This document shows, in pieces, positions 1 through 13,400 of a stretch of DNA of 64,000 nucleotides. The notes beneath the pieces are model-generated. The model saw only the letters and a program-made list of their open reading frames with translations, made no database searches and was not told where the DNA came from. Each line of letters starts with the position of its first letter. The first letter of the stretch is position 1. The DNA lies in NCBI GenBank assembly GCA_036897095.1, contig JAYMSP010000114.1, positions 16,562 to 80,561 of the forward strand, read 5' to 3'. This DNA comes from Plantago elongata (taxonomy: Eukaryota > Streptophyta > Magnoliopsida > Lamiales > Plantaginaceae). Position numbers and translations under genes: made by a program.

Positions 1-2112
1 CTAACATACCCATTACTATCAGCAACCCCCTCACCCTTTCCACCCATTTTCCTCCACAACACTCAAAACTAAAAAAATTCCACAACAAAGTAAACTATTA
101 CAAAAATTCTTGATGGATGTATCTCTCACCACATTCAATTTGATATACTGTACCCACTAACTCACATACAAATATGACAATCTTACTGCTACAGCTAACA
201 GCCCTCTTATATGAAACAAGAAATCAAAAGTCAACAATATGAACACTCAAACATCAGAGAAGAACAAATTAAAAAAGTGTTTACACCGATAGTATATAAT
301 CCCAAGCCAAAATGGCAACGTAAACCGACTTACAGTGAAAATTCTAGAAGGCCAGATAGCGAGTAAAACTCAATCGAATTGTTTTCTACTGAATCATGGT
401 TTGTGCAATCAATTCCAAGAAAATATCACTATCCTGAGGAAACAATGATTTGGACTTCGATAAATCCGTCAATGTTAGAAGAAATGCAAACGTGGAGAAA
501 AGGAGAAACTATTGAAAGCCAGCTGGGCTTGTCCTGTACTGTAGTAACCTTCAAGTTGAAGCGGTACACGGTGTAGTCTTCGGCTTTGTTTGTATTGTTT
601 TCTCATTTCCCCCAACTAATTTTATTTTTGCAGAATTCCTCCATTACTTTTAGTTTTACCAATTAAGTCCCATATTCTTCTTTTTTTAAATAAGTCCGAC
701 GTCACTAACAAAAATTAACAAACTTTAAAATATTAGTGAAAGATATTATAGATAATTGATGTGTTTTAGTATAGTATATTTTTTAGATAATATTAGCTTT
801 TTTATGATTCATTTTGTATATGTGTATCATTCATATTCTTTGTAAAATCTCTAATATTTTTTATTATAATTGTAATGTTTATATGTCTCATTTAATCTCT
901 ATAATTTCGTACCTTAGAAGACTTTCTACAAAATGGCATATGCATAATTCAAAGTCAAATTTTATAGATGAATATACATTATATTTGTAGAACTAGCATT
1001 TATGAATATTTAGAAGTGTTTGGTAAGAACTAAAACTTTGAATTTGGTAAGAATTTAAATATTTTTAAGTATTTTCAACTATGTTTTCTGGATTAAAATA
1101 CTTAGCCAATCACCTTTTAATAATTTTAGTTAAATCTTGCCAATGTCTGAACTATAAATATATATCATATAAGTTGCTATTTTTTTAATTAATTTTAGTA
1201 AATAATTGGACTTTTTATTATGAGTATATGAATGTGGATGAAATGCAGGTATGTTTTAACTTGTTCAAATGATGCTTGAAAATTGTTTGGTGCAGATACA
1301 TATACGGGGCGGAGGTGTACTATAGTGTGGTAGTGCATTTGCACTACCCTTAGAAAAAATTAGGATATTTCTCTTAAAGAATTTATTTTTTGCACTGCCC
1401 TATTAAATTTATATACATTAGACGGTTTGTAATACTGACTTCATTCCGGTACAGATATATATATGTAAATTCTCAGTTGCAAATTGGTGATCAAGTCATG
1501 CAACTGCCGAAACCATCAATCAGATTTGCGTGGAAGGAACTGGTACCGCTTATCGGTGTTTGCGTCATAAGCTTTATCACTTCATTCATCTCCCTTACGT
1601 CGGACCATGTTCACATGATCACATTTGTTTGAAGATGCAAACTTGGACATGCATAATGCGTAAGCAGGCACGCATTAGCCGTGTATATGCACGTCTCATG
1701 GACACCTTTTGTTAAAATCATATGCTGGAAATTTAAAATGAGATGATAAAAGTGAATGAAATCTACCATCTTGGAGTATTAAAAATTTGTAATCCGAATT
1801 AGTTAAGTTTTCAAACATCCATTTTGAGAAGAATAATAATATTTGCATGTTTAAAAAATGTGGAATGTTATAGCACATGGGAAGAAAAAATAAATCTAAA
1901 GGTAATTTTATTATCGAAATGTTCTTCAGATAACCTGTTTGATCTCATCGTATTAATATATTTCATTTCCCTTGCACTTTTTTTTCCCTAACTTATGTGC
2001 ATAGAAAAACTTATATTCTTGTATCCGAAATGTAGACACATTGTCCCAAAAAAACATACCAAATAAGTTGCCATAGTAATATTCTCAATCTTCTTTTAAG
2101 CTTAACAAAGTA
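1..2112. other. intergenic DNA, no gene recognised
   Basis: AT-rich sequence upstream of the CACTA element. The only reading frames are short (up to about 80 codons), lack recognisable domains and have no convincing splice partners. The first 600 bases are less AT-rich than the rest and could belong to the flank of a gene lying before the window, but no exon can be supported. Confidence 0.5.
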
Positions 2113-3234
2113 CACTACAAGAATGCTCGAGTATTGAGACGGAAAACAACGAAGGATATTATCCGTCGTTGTTTAGGACAAATCGCTAAAGTTTAACGAC
2201 GGATAACTTCCGTCGTTAAACCTAACAACGGACAACGATGAAAAGTTTATTCGTCATTAGATAAACGACGGATAAGATTTATCCGTCGTGAGTTAACAGT
2301 GGATAATCTATCCATCGTTATTCTTGTTAACCGGATTAAAAAAAAACACAAATTAAATTCAACGACGGAAAAAACTATCCGTCGTTATATAATGAAGGAT
2401 AGATCTATCCGTCGTTATTTAACGACGAATTAGTTATCCGCCGTTAGAGTCCGATATAACGGGCAGATTAAGCCCTTATCCATCACTTATCCTCACTGCT
2501 TTTCCTTTCCTTCTTCCTTCTTCCTCCGTCGACTTTTGGGGTTTCCGACCATTCGAGATGATTGCAGGCAAGGTTGGTAACATTGCGAAGCTCGTGTGAT
2601 GGAGATTCAATTTTCGGAGTCTATTTCAAGTTTCTTCCGCTAATTTCTCCGGATTCAAGGTAATTTGGCTCACCCTTACTATTTGAAATTTGGAAATTTA
2701 CTTCATTTTGATTCTTTTGAGCAATTGAATGATTATGTGAAGTATGTAGTTGGTTCTAGATTCGTAATTGATGTATATGTGAAGTATATTGCTAAATTAG
2801 TTTAAATGAATATTTGTATATGTTGGTAAATTTTGAAGTATATTCGGATATGTGAAGTATTTAGAAGCTAAATTTGTTTATAATGTTGGGAATCATGTTA
2901 ATTTCGACTAGGTTGAGTTATTGTTGAATTAGAGGTAATTTCGATTAAATTGAGTAATTTTGGTGCCATTGGATATATGTGAGGTATACAGTAGAAAAAT
3001 TAGTTATAGGATTATAAAGATTTAGTTTAGTGTTATGAGACCTTTAATTGTTTATAAATTTAGGAATTAGGTTAATTTGAGTAATAAGTATTCATGTGAA
3101 ATAGTAGTTTCGAGACCGTTTGATGTTTATATTTGTAAAATGTTTTGTTTTCAAATTTTGTAGAACGTTTTAGAGGGGAATTATACGTAATAAATTGAAA
3201 TGTAGTTGAAATTTAGTAAGACCTAATAAACTTA

Positions 3235-3630
3235 GACCATCTCCATCAGTTGCAACTTACTCGGTCCCAAAATCTCTACCACGTCAACATCCCACACGAT
3301 GCAACTCACTTTGCAACTCTGCACAATTCCCTACTCCAACCGTGAGTCTCAAAATCTATTTTATTCTTAAATTGATTTTGGATGTTATTAATTAAAATTA
3401 TAATAAAATTACACTAGTACTTTTTTTATATTTATTCATTGAAAATAACAATTATATGATCTAGGTGCATTTCTCCATCAAGCGTGTTTTTATGTATTTT
3501 CTTTTCTACAAGCGTGTTTTTTAAAGACATGTATTACTTTTCTACTAGCTAGTACGATTTTCAATTCAAATAATATGTCTTTACTATTATAGACGTAATG
3601 TATAATTTATTTTATATTGTTATTATATAA

Positions 3631-3666
<36 letters not shown>

Positions 3667-3912
3667 CAAAGAAATAAAAAAATAAAATTATAAAAACAAC
3701 AAAAAGGAAGAATGATTAAATAAAGAAAAATTAAAAGAATAAAAAACAAAAAAAAATAGTAAAAGTATGATTTTGTTTCTGGGACGAGTCCCAAGATTTT
3801 GGGACTCATCCCAGCGTCCCAGCACTGGGACGCTGGCTCCAACTCTACTGAAATTGGAGCCAGAGTTTCACCAGCTTTGCAACCCACCATTGCAATGCTG
3901 GTGGAGATGGTC
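3235..3912. mobile_element. PIF/Harbinger-like MITE nested in the CACTA element
   Basis: The termini are inverted copies, GACCATCTCCA at the left and its complement, TGGAGATGGTC, at the right, flanked by TTA at 3232-3234 and 3913-3915, the typical Harbinger target duplication. The 678-bp element has no transposase. It contains an (AT)n run and, at 3781-3870, a GC-rich section with several perfect short hairpins. Because it sits wholly inside the CACTA element, it inserted later. Confidence 0.75.
3632..3665. repeat. (AT)n microsatellite
   Basis: An uninterrupted run of about 16 AT dinucleotides lies inside the nested MITE. Length polymorphism is likely. Confidence 0.9.
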
Positions 3913-4380
3913 TTAGATGTGTTAGGTTAAGAATGAGTATCGGTCGGGAATGGATATGCCGTCATAAAGTAATGGAAGAGTTCGATGGAGTTTTATGAAA
4001 GGGGTAGAAGCTTTTGTTAAATTTGCAATGTTACATCTAACATGTGTAAATGAAGGGTTAGCTGGTCAAAAAAATCTAATGACGGATAAGGATTTATCAT
4101 AATGTACTCTAACGACAATTTAGCGACAAATCGGAGGTACTCTAATGACGGATAATTCCGTCGTTAGATCCTGTTTTTTTTTGTAGTGGTATAACATACA
4201 TATTGTAGAGTTTCGATCTAGAATCTCATTGATTTTCTAATAAAGTATTTATACTTTGAATAAGTCTTAGTCGCATAAATGACAAACCGACAGGGTTTAT
4301 ATAAACATCTATACATATAAATGACACAAAAACTTCACTTATTGTTTAAAACATGACACTAAAGTATAATAACATAGACA

Positions 4381-4462
4381 ACGAAGTGGAACTCAGTTGG
4401 TGAAACGCTTTACCTCCAACCAATAGTTCGGAGTTCGAGTCACCATCTAGCCGTTAAAAAAA
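4381..4462 (+). repeat. possible tRNA-derived SINE fragment
   Basis: A sequence resembling a pol III A box (tggaactcagttgg, near 4387) is followed about 30 bases later by a B-box-like gagttcgagtcacc, then an A-rich run after 4455. This spacing is tRNA-like, but no cloverleaf closes, so a degenerate SINE head is more likely than a tRNA gene. Confidence is low because both boxes deviate from consensus. Confidence 0.25.
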
Positions 4463-4890
4463 CATATAACAGCACAAGCCATGTTAGGCGTTAGTGATAG
4501 GGCTATTAACGAATCAAGATTTATGAATGGCTCGGCTCGTTCGAGCCTAACTTTGTAGTAGTTTGTTACAAAATTGATTTGTTAATACTTGAAGATGCTC
4601 GTTTATACTTAGTCTTTTTTTTCATGTTTATGTATTTTTCATCAACGAGCTCGGCTAAAACTAGAACCAAATAAATTGACTCGAGTTCGAGTTTAGTAAA
4701 ATTCAATGTCGAGCTGAACTCAAATTTAAGAACGACTCGAATTGAACTTGAGAAATGAGTTACACGGATCTGACTCATTTTAAGCTAACTAGATATTGGC
4801 TACGCTATGCTATTACTATTTATGTCAGGTAGATTCGCGGGAGGAACATATTGTCTTCTAGAACCAAAGTTTAAAAAATTGTCAACTACA
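4463..4890. other. intergenic DNA with tcgag-rich repeat
   Basis: No gene seen. 4500-4760 contains several short copies of a ctcggctcg / gactcgag motif in both orientations. A similar composition recurs at 27330-27480. It is probably an old transposon fragment. Confidence 0.35.
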
Positions 4891-4899
4891 CCCTCCAGA

Positions 4900-7000
4900 T
4901 TATTTTCTTTTGCACCTTGCACCCAAAATCAAAATATGCATGTTTCGATTACTCGTGAAGCATACCGAATACGGCAATGGCACACTGACACGGTATCACG
5001 TCTGCTTTGACTATGAACTACTCTTCGTAACCACAATTCTACCAAATCTCGCAACGATTTTCATAATTCTCAATTGCCAAAGCGATTCCTTCTCATAATC
5101 ACAATCCCACGATCTCTGGATGATGTTCGTCATTTCGCAATTGCCATAACTGTTTGAAACTCTCATTCCAGGTATGAACTCAGCTAATCTCTAAATCTCT
5201 ACTCTAATTTCTCGATGATGACTGTGATTTATCGATTTCCTTTTCGCTTTACAATTTTTTTTTTATCGTAACTGTTGTTTTCGCTACTGTGATGACCATG
5301 ACAATGATGATTAATTGGATTTTCTGACGGATTTGATTCGATTCCTATTGATTCTAATATTGGTGCTAAGAAACGATTCTAATCGGGAATAGATATCTAA
5401 TGTGACATCAATAGACTGTGTGCGTATTATTCTACCGGTGGAGGATGTTTTGTGTAGAGAATCTCTGGCTGTATCGTTGCTTTAGTGGTGACAGTATCAG
5501 ACTATGTTGGTGAAATGGACAACAGAGTTGAAAGTTCTGTGAGAGTATTTAAATTCAAAAGCGCTTATCATCACAGACTGAAAAGTGGAAACAGTTGTAG
5601 ATTGTTCAACGGTTGGTTTGCTTCAGAATCTGAACATTTGCTGTTACACATGCTTTATGGTGACAGCTATGTTGAAAGTCTTAGGGAAAAGAATCTTTCA
5701 TGTGAATTTATTAGCAGAGACATAGGTTAATGGAGTATTCTCCATTTACCTCGGTTTTAAGGCGGAGTTATAGGGTGATATAGTAATATACTCAAACATG
5801 GTGAATACAGCTTATAAAGGTGTGCATCTCCAGGAGTTTTCTTGAGTTATAGCAGCATTGCAATGACACGAGTCTTAATGTTATGGTTATTAATCTATTA
5901 TGATGATTACGGGAACATTACTGTAAGGATACTGAAACGAATTACGAATATATACATTTGGAGGTATTTTGGATTATGAACGAAATGCTTGTCTTCTTCT
6001 TCTTCTGTTTGGAAGTAGATTAAGTGGGTAGATATGTGGTTGGGCTTTAGTTCATAACTGTTTTTTAGCTAATACTATACAACCCACTAAATGTTGGGTC
6101 CTAATGTTGTTCACCATTTGGCAAGTTGACTAGGAAATCTAATTTGGCATTAAATATGGTTCCTGAACATTGTCTACCAGTGGCATAAGACTTTTTTGTT
6201 CCTTTAGAGGGTCTAGGCAGATGGTTTGGTTAATGGTGGCGGTGTTAAGCATGTTGGTGAAATGGACACTGGAGTAGAAGTACAGGCCTCCATCACTATC
6301 TAATTCAAAGTCTACTCAAAAGTTATACAGTAGTAGACGCAATGGCTGGCTTGCTTAAGAACAATGCATATTGACTCACTTTACATTGATTGAGAGGAAT
6401 CTGTCATGATCAGAGCAGCAGAACCATTGAACAAAATTGATTATGATGGACTCTGTTTGAACATCAGATAAAAAGTATCTACGTATTGATACAGGCTTGC
6501 TCGACGGTTGAAAATTATCTTGCCGTCCATGCTCATTGGCCTGTACTTTCTTGAGCTATCCTCACAGTCAAGATTGGGGTGGTGTTCTAATTAGCACTGA
6601 GAAACTAGAATCAGACTGCTCTTTTTCTGTATGACGAGATAATATCACGGAGCTGCATTAGTGAACTCGATTGATGGTGCCAGTTCCCATGGGACCTTTT
6701 GATTCCCATGTGTATCTCTTAGTTGCACATCACATGTTTTCTAGGCTCTATAATAGAAGATGCAATCACATGTCCGTCAGTCTGTGGTGCATTGTTGTAA
6801 GCCACGTCTTCGCGTTCAAATCAGATAAGATGTATATGGCAGATCCTGCCATAATCACATGAGCTGAACCTTATCGTCGACCCTGGTTGATGAGTGAGTG
6901 GGAAATAATCGCTCTGATGAACATTCCCAAGAAAGCAGCCCTACCTGAATCTGTTCTATCAGAAGCAAAGGCCTAAAGTGATAAATTCTTATGAAGATTC
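4900..7000 (+). other. possible non-coding or decayed transcript unit
   Basis: The stretch 5020-5171 looks like a spliced 5' leader: it is pyrimidine-rich and ends ctctcattccag|gtatgaac, a good donor context. Downstream no long open frame exists; the best (5485-5730, 81 codons) has no recognisable domain. Sequence around 5486-5720 and 6236-6420 appears to be two diverged copies of one segment, sharing gttggtgaaatggaca and similar flanking text. This could be a long non-coding RNA, a decayed gene or a duplicated UTR. I cannot assign a function or transcript ends. Confidence 0.2.
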
Positions 7001-8396
7001 TTGACATACTTTCAATTATTATCAGTGGCTAGAATACCAAGAAGATTATTATGGAAGTACTCAATCCCGTATAAGCTGTAGATCCCTGTAAGTTTCTGCA
7101 GATTCCTGTAAGTTTCCACTAGATGAAAGTACAACATTATCCTGACACCTACCTTTTCAGGCATTGCCAGATATTAGTTGTATCTAACTAGTATTTTACC
7201 TTTATAGAATATATTGCAAGTAACATACTATTATAAATGGACATGACAATTGATACTCTTTCTGCTAATCAAAAATGCCAGGATGATCAGGTTTGTTTGG
7301 CACTAAAATGCCTTTGCTGAATCTTCGTTCTAACTAATAATCGTAGTAATGTGGATCAATTACAGTGTCCATATTACTAATGTATGACCGAGGACGCGCA
7401 CACAGACTAGCATGCTTATTCGGGAATTAGATCATTAATTTTGTATTGCTTTTACCCATCTCTTTATGGATTAGCGAATACCTAATACTCCGTGTATTCT
7501 ATTTAGCAGGGTGCCAAACCTCGGTTGAGGTTCTTCACCAACAAGTATGATCACGATGGAGTGTCAATCATTTGACATAATACTACCCGTACATTTTTTT
7601 TACTAGAGGAAATTGAATGTTATCTTCTGCTTGTGAAGTAGTTTGTAGTTTAAAATCATGATTAGCTGAAACCAGGCTTCTCTTTTATATCTCTGTTCAT
7701 GGAGTATATATGGTTCTTATATTACTTATTTGCTCGCTAAAAACGAAGATTGGAGATCAACATGATTTTCTATGCTCCCGTAAGAATGATAACATAGTTG
7801 CATATATTATCCTGTTTTTTCCTTTTCATTTCTGGAAAACGCTGATGGCCACATTTTTTAAACTGAGTCTCTAGTCCAGTCTAATTTAAGAGATACTAAT
7901 CTTTATCCTCTGCGATTGTTTTTTGAGTACTTTTTTCTCGTCTCCAGATCATTTGATCTTCGAAATGTTTGACGAATTAAGTGCTATTCAAGAAACTATT
8001 TTCTTTCGATGAAGAAATCCATTCATCAATTGTTGCTTACTTTCGAACTGACACGCTGCGATAATTTGTTTTTTTTAAATAAAAAATTAGCCTTTGCTAA
8101 AAGCCTTCTTTGTACTTTGAGTTGCTGCGACAGCAAAAAATTGCCTACAAATAAATTATAGTAATGTACAGTAATTTACACTTAGTTGTCTTCCTAATCT
8201 TCAATAAGCCTTAGCATGCATACTATGTACCAGATGGTTGCTTTTATCTCTAAGTTTCCACCAGATAGAAAATTCTCAGCAGCTCTCCCCGAGGATACTC
8301 GTTTGGACTTGGTGCCGGTCAAACCACCAATACACTGCTAAGTTATGGAAAATCTCCGGCTCACCAATACGATGGTCCTCTTACCTAAGTCGTATA
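7001..8396. other. intergenic DNA and 3' flank of the CKX gene
   Basis: No coding exon is supported here. The part nearest 8396 must include the 3' UTR of the minus-strand cytokinin dehydrogenase gene, but I cannot place the polyadenylation site. Confidence 0.4.
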
Positions 8397-10304
<1,908 letters not shown>

Positions 10305-10403
10305 TTCTAAATATGAGAAGAAAGAAAAGAGGTTATTTGAATGTTGTGTAAAGAAAGGGCTGAGATGGTGAAGTAGTCAAGGTTTGAGGATAATTGAGGT
10401 GGG

Positions 10404-10413
10404 ATTTATATAG
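10404..10413 (-). promoter_or_regulatory. TATA box of the CKX gene
   Basis: On the minus strand the sequence reads ctccctatataaatccc, a near-ideal plant TATA box, about 100 bases upstream of the ATG at 10304. This predicts a start of transcription near 10375 and a leader of about 70 bases. Confidence 0.65.
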
Positions 10414-10429
10414 GGAGAAAAGATTTGAG

Positions 10430-12470
10430 TTGTAGAGTCAACCTATCTTCAGTATTAAGAATCCGTATAAAGACCGACTACTTGAGTGGATGGTTCCTAA
10501 GATTTCTGTTTAGTTCTTTTTGTGGTCTGCTGTTTGCAAGAGAAACAACCAAATATGCCAACTTGATGAGGATATTTGAAAAAAAAAAAAAAATAAAAGG
10601 AAAGATTTCCACAGATCTTCTTGCTTTTGCACACAGTGGCCACCACATTCAGCACCTTTTCCATCACAGCAAAATGGTCTTTAATGCCTTCCTCATTTGA
10701 CACATTAAGGATGACACTGTGCCATTTATAGAATTTGTAAGCTACTAACCAAATCCTTTTAATTGGTAGCAATGGTATTTGTGACTTCATGACATGGAAA
10801 TCCTGATATTTTTCTTTCTTTGAAAATCATTTTGGTCTAGCACCTAACGTCACGTATTTGAACTGCAGATTGGATGAGAAAGATTGATGGAACTTCCTTG
10901 TATTGTTATAGCAATTGTATGGATCCCGAAACAGGCCCAGTTGACACGTGAAGTCGGGAGACGTCCGCGTTTTATTCGAAAAAAGTTGTTTCTACATATT
11001 CTCTGGGACCTCTTGACCAGCATCCCTATAGAGAATATATACTTGGTATGAAGCACTTCTTCCCTACAAAATGGTCCAATGGAATAAGATTTATTTTGTT
11101 TTCTTTAAACTGCAACCACGCGTCTACCTGCTTTCATATTGTTGTGTTTATCATGCTAAATATATTTTGATTCTTTTTGTTGTCAAGCACATAACTAATT
11201 TGGCACGGGCTTTAGTATATGGCCTTTTGCTCATAAGCAATTCTGGATTCGCTATTTGCAGTTAAGACTCAGGACTCCTTAGCTTAGCTTTATAAGTCCA
11301 AGTTAGAAAAGTATTCTGTCCGTGCTTCTATAGTCGCACTTTAGTGACCCCTATGTAGTTGGGCCAATTTGAATTTGGTCCATGCTCGACTCTGTTGCCT
11401 TACAATGTGTCCTGGTTTTGGAATGTGGACCAATCATATGAAAATTTGACAATTGGAAAGAATTAAATATGTAAAGAAAGTTGACCTCATTTTGGTTAGG
11501 AATCACAAACCTTGAATCTGAATTGTTACCTATGTTAGCATGTTAAAACACTCACATGTAGAAATCAGGTGATGAATTGATCAAAGCTGTGCTGCTAACT
11601 TCAGAATTCAGATGATGGGGTAAGATTGTCAGGGAGATGTCACACAGATGAAACTCAATAATGGACCCAATATTTGCATTTGCATAGATTAGTAAAATAA
11701 GACTGTGCATCATCAGGAAAAACTGTGGGGACAGAGTGATGGCTTATCAATTATAATCCCTAATTAACATATTAGGGAACAATGTGCTTAATAAAGGAAA
11801 ACATATCCAACACTTTTCACCTAGTGGCTTTGGTTTGAGTATGGGGATACACACATACACTCATCACTCATGTATTGCAGGCAGCATTTTCATCATTATT
11901 TTTCTTATTATGGCTTTGTCGTCATAATTCATATTGTTTTTTTGTTATTATTAGATTGAACAACGAAATACACCGTTCGTTTTTCTCTCCACATGAAATT
12001 ATGATCTATACTAGGAGTAAAACTTTGATAATTCACTTTGGGAAGTAGGAAAAATGAAAATTATGTAATGTAATGTAGCTCATGATGATATTAGGAATTA
12101 GGAGTAGGAAAAATCCTGGGCCATAGGTTTTGATCGGAAAAGTTTTAAGGAGGGTTTGAGTTTATAGTGTCTTTTAGTGGATATCATGTGGAAAGCTTAC
12201 AGTAAATTGATTCGTTTTTCTTCCAATCTATCTTGTTTCTTTGTATTAGTTTTATCCCGAAAGCACATCAAAACATAATCTACATTCCTTTACCTCTCAT
12301 CCTTCATCATCTCTACTCAAATCAATTGTAGATTTGGGACCACAATTGTTGCAAGAAAAGCATTTCTATTAGACAACAAAGCATGGAAACATGAAATGTA
12401 TCACCATCACTGTCTCAATCAAGGATTCCAGTTACTCAATTTGAGATTAAAGAATTGTTCAAGTGCAATT
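10430..12470. other. CKX upstream region and intergenic DNA
   Basis: No gene found. The first 1-2 kb are the likely promoter of the minus-strand CKX gene. The run of A at 10570-10582 and scattered short frames show no coding signal. Confidence 0.4.
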
Positions 12471-12479
12471 ATATGGGAT

Positions 12480-13400
12480 AGATTTTGCACTCAATGGCTA
12501 AGATTATGGACTTTAATTTCATATCATTATCATAATTAGTATGCAGGAGTACAGATTTAGCCTCTTAACTTTGTCCTCAAGCTTACTGTTTTTTTTTTGA
12601 GAACTAGCAGTACAGCTACAACCAAGTTCCTCTCTTTTATCTTTTTTTTTCTGATATGGTGTTTTTGCAACTAACAATTGTCTTGTAAGTAACTTCTTTG
12701 AGTTTGATTGTGCAAATATATGCCAATGTTTTATACTTTCAAGATTACCCAATACCTACTCTGAGATTAAGAGGTTACTTAACTGTAACTGCATACTAGG
12801 ATATATTTTGCACTCAATTGCCAAGATTAATGTGATTTAGTTTGATATCATAACATAAAAGGTTTCCATCTAGCCATTTTTGTCGTCCCAATGATTTTCT
12901 CATTTCTGTTCTTTTATACCTTCTACGGTTCTACCTCAATTAACTAATACTCACATAAAACAATCGTATTTAAAATTTAGCTATCCAATATCCTCCAATA
13001 TGTCTCTAAATTATTTATTCTTTATTATTTCATCATTTAAAACAAAATGTTTAACATTGCAATTAGCAACTCAATTTTTATTCTTTTCTATTTAAATCTT
13101 CCTCAAGTATTTTGACAATAAATCAAATTGGGAATCTTTTGTCGAGGCGGAGTAAGTACCAACTTAGCTTCTCAATTTTGTCCTCAAGTTTATATGATAA
13201 AAGTACAACATAGTTTCACTCTTCTTCCCTTTTTCCTTTTAATCTTTGTTTTTTGGTTTCATGCAACCAATAATTGTTACAAAACCCATAGAAGTAGTAC
13301 GACCTAGTTTATCTCCGTCCCTTTCTATTTTTGTTTATTTAGCTGTTTCTTGTGACCAATAATTGTACAAAATCTAGTGGTTGGTGAAAGGTAAATTGAG
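12480..13400 (+). repeat. diverged tandem segmental repeats
   Basis: Two segments recur in the same order. One, containing attttgcactcaat followed by aagatta, is at 12482-12540 and 12800-12860. The other, containing ttgtcctcaag and then caac/caat-aattgt, is at 12545-12690 and 13150-13290, with a partial third copy near 13340-13385 (gaccaataattgtacaaaatc). The copies are diverged and non-coding, suggesting an old local duplication or overlapping transposon remnants. Confidence 0.4.

Larger units (their letters stand above)
2113..4188. mobile_element. non-autonomous CACTA (En/Spm-like) transposon
   Basis: The left end reads CACTACAAGAA and the right end TTTTTTGTAGTG, the inverted termini that define CACTA elements. 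It is flanked by an exact 3-bp duplication, gta, at 2110-2112 and 4189-4191, the usual target-site length for this superfamily. Both subterminal regions (2130-2450 and 4080-4170) are packed with direct and inverted copies of a motif like acgacggataa / ttatccgtcgtt, the expected subterminal binding-site array for a TNP-type transposase. At 2076 bp it has no transposase reading frame, so it must depend on an autonomous relative. A leader-like stretch with a possible splice donor lies near 2500-2660. A PIF/Harbinger-like element is nested inside. Confidence 0.9.

Noticed and set aside
1302-1455. small Tip100-type hAT element starting ggggcggaggtg
   Set aside because: Only the left end looks right. 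The proposed right end and target duplication (cagatacata versus cagatatata) are inexact.
4381-4462. tRNA gene
   Set aside because: A-box and B-box-like words exist but no acceptor, D or anticodon stem can be paired. Kept only as a weak SINE fragment.
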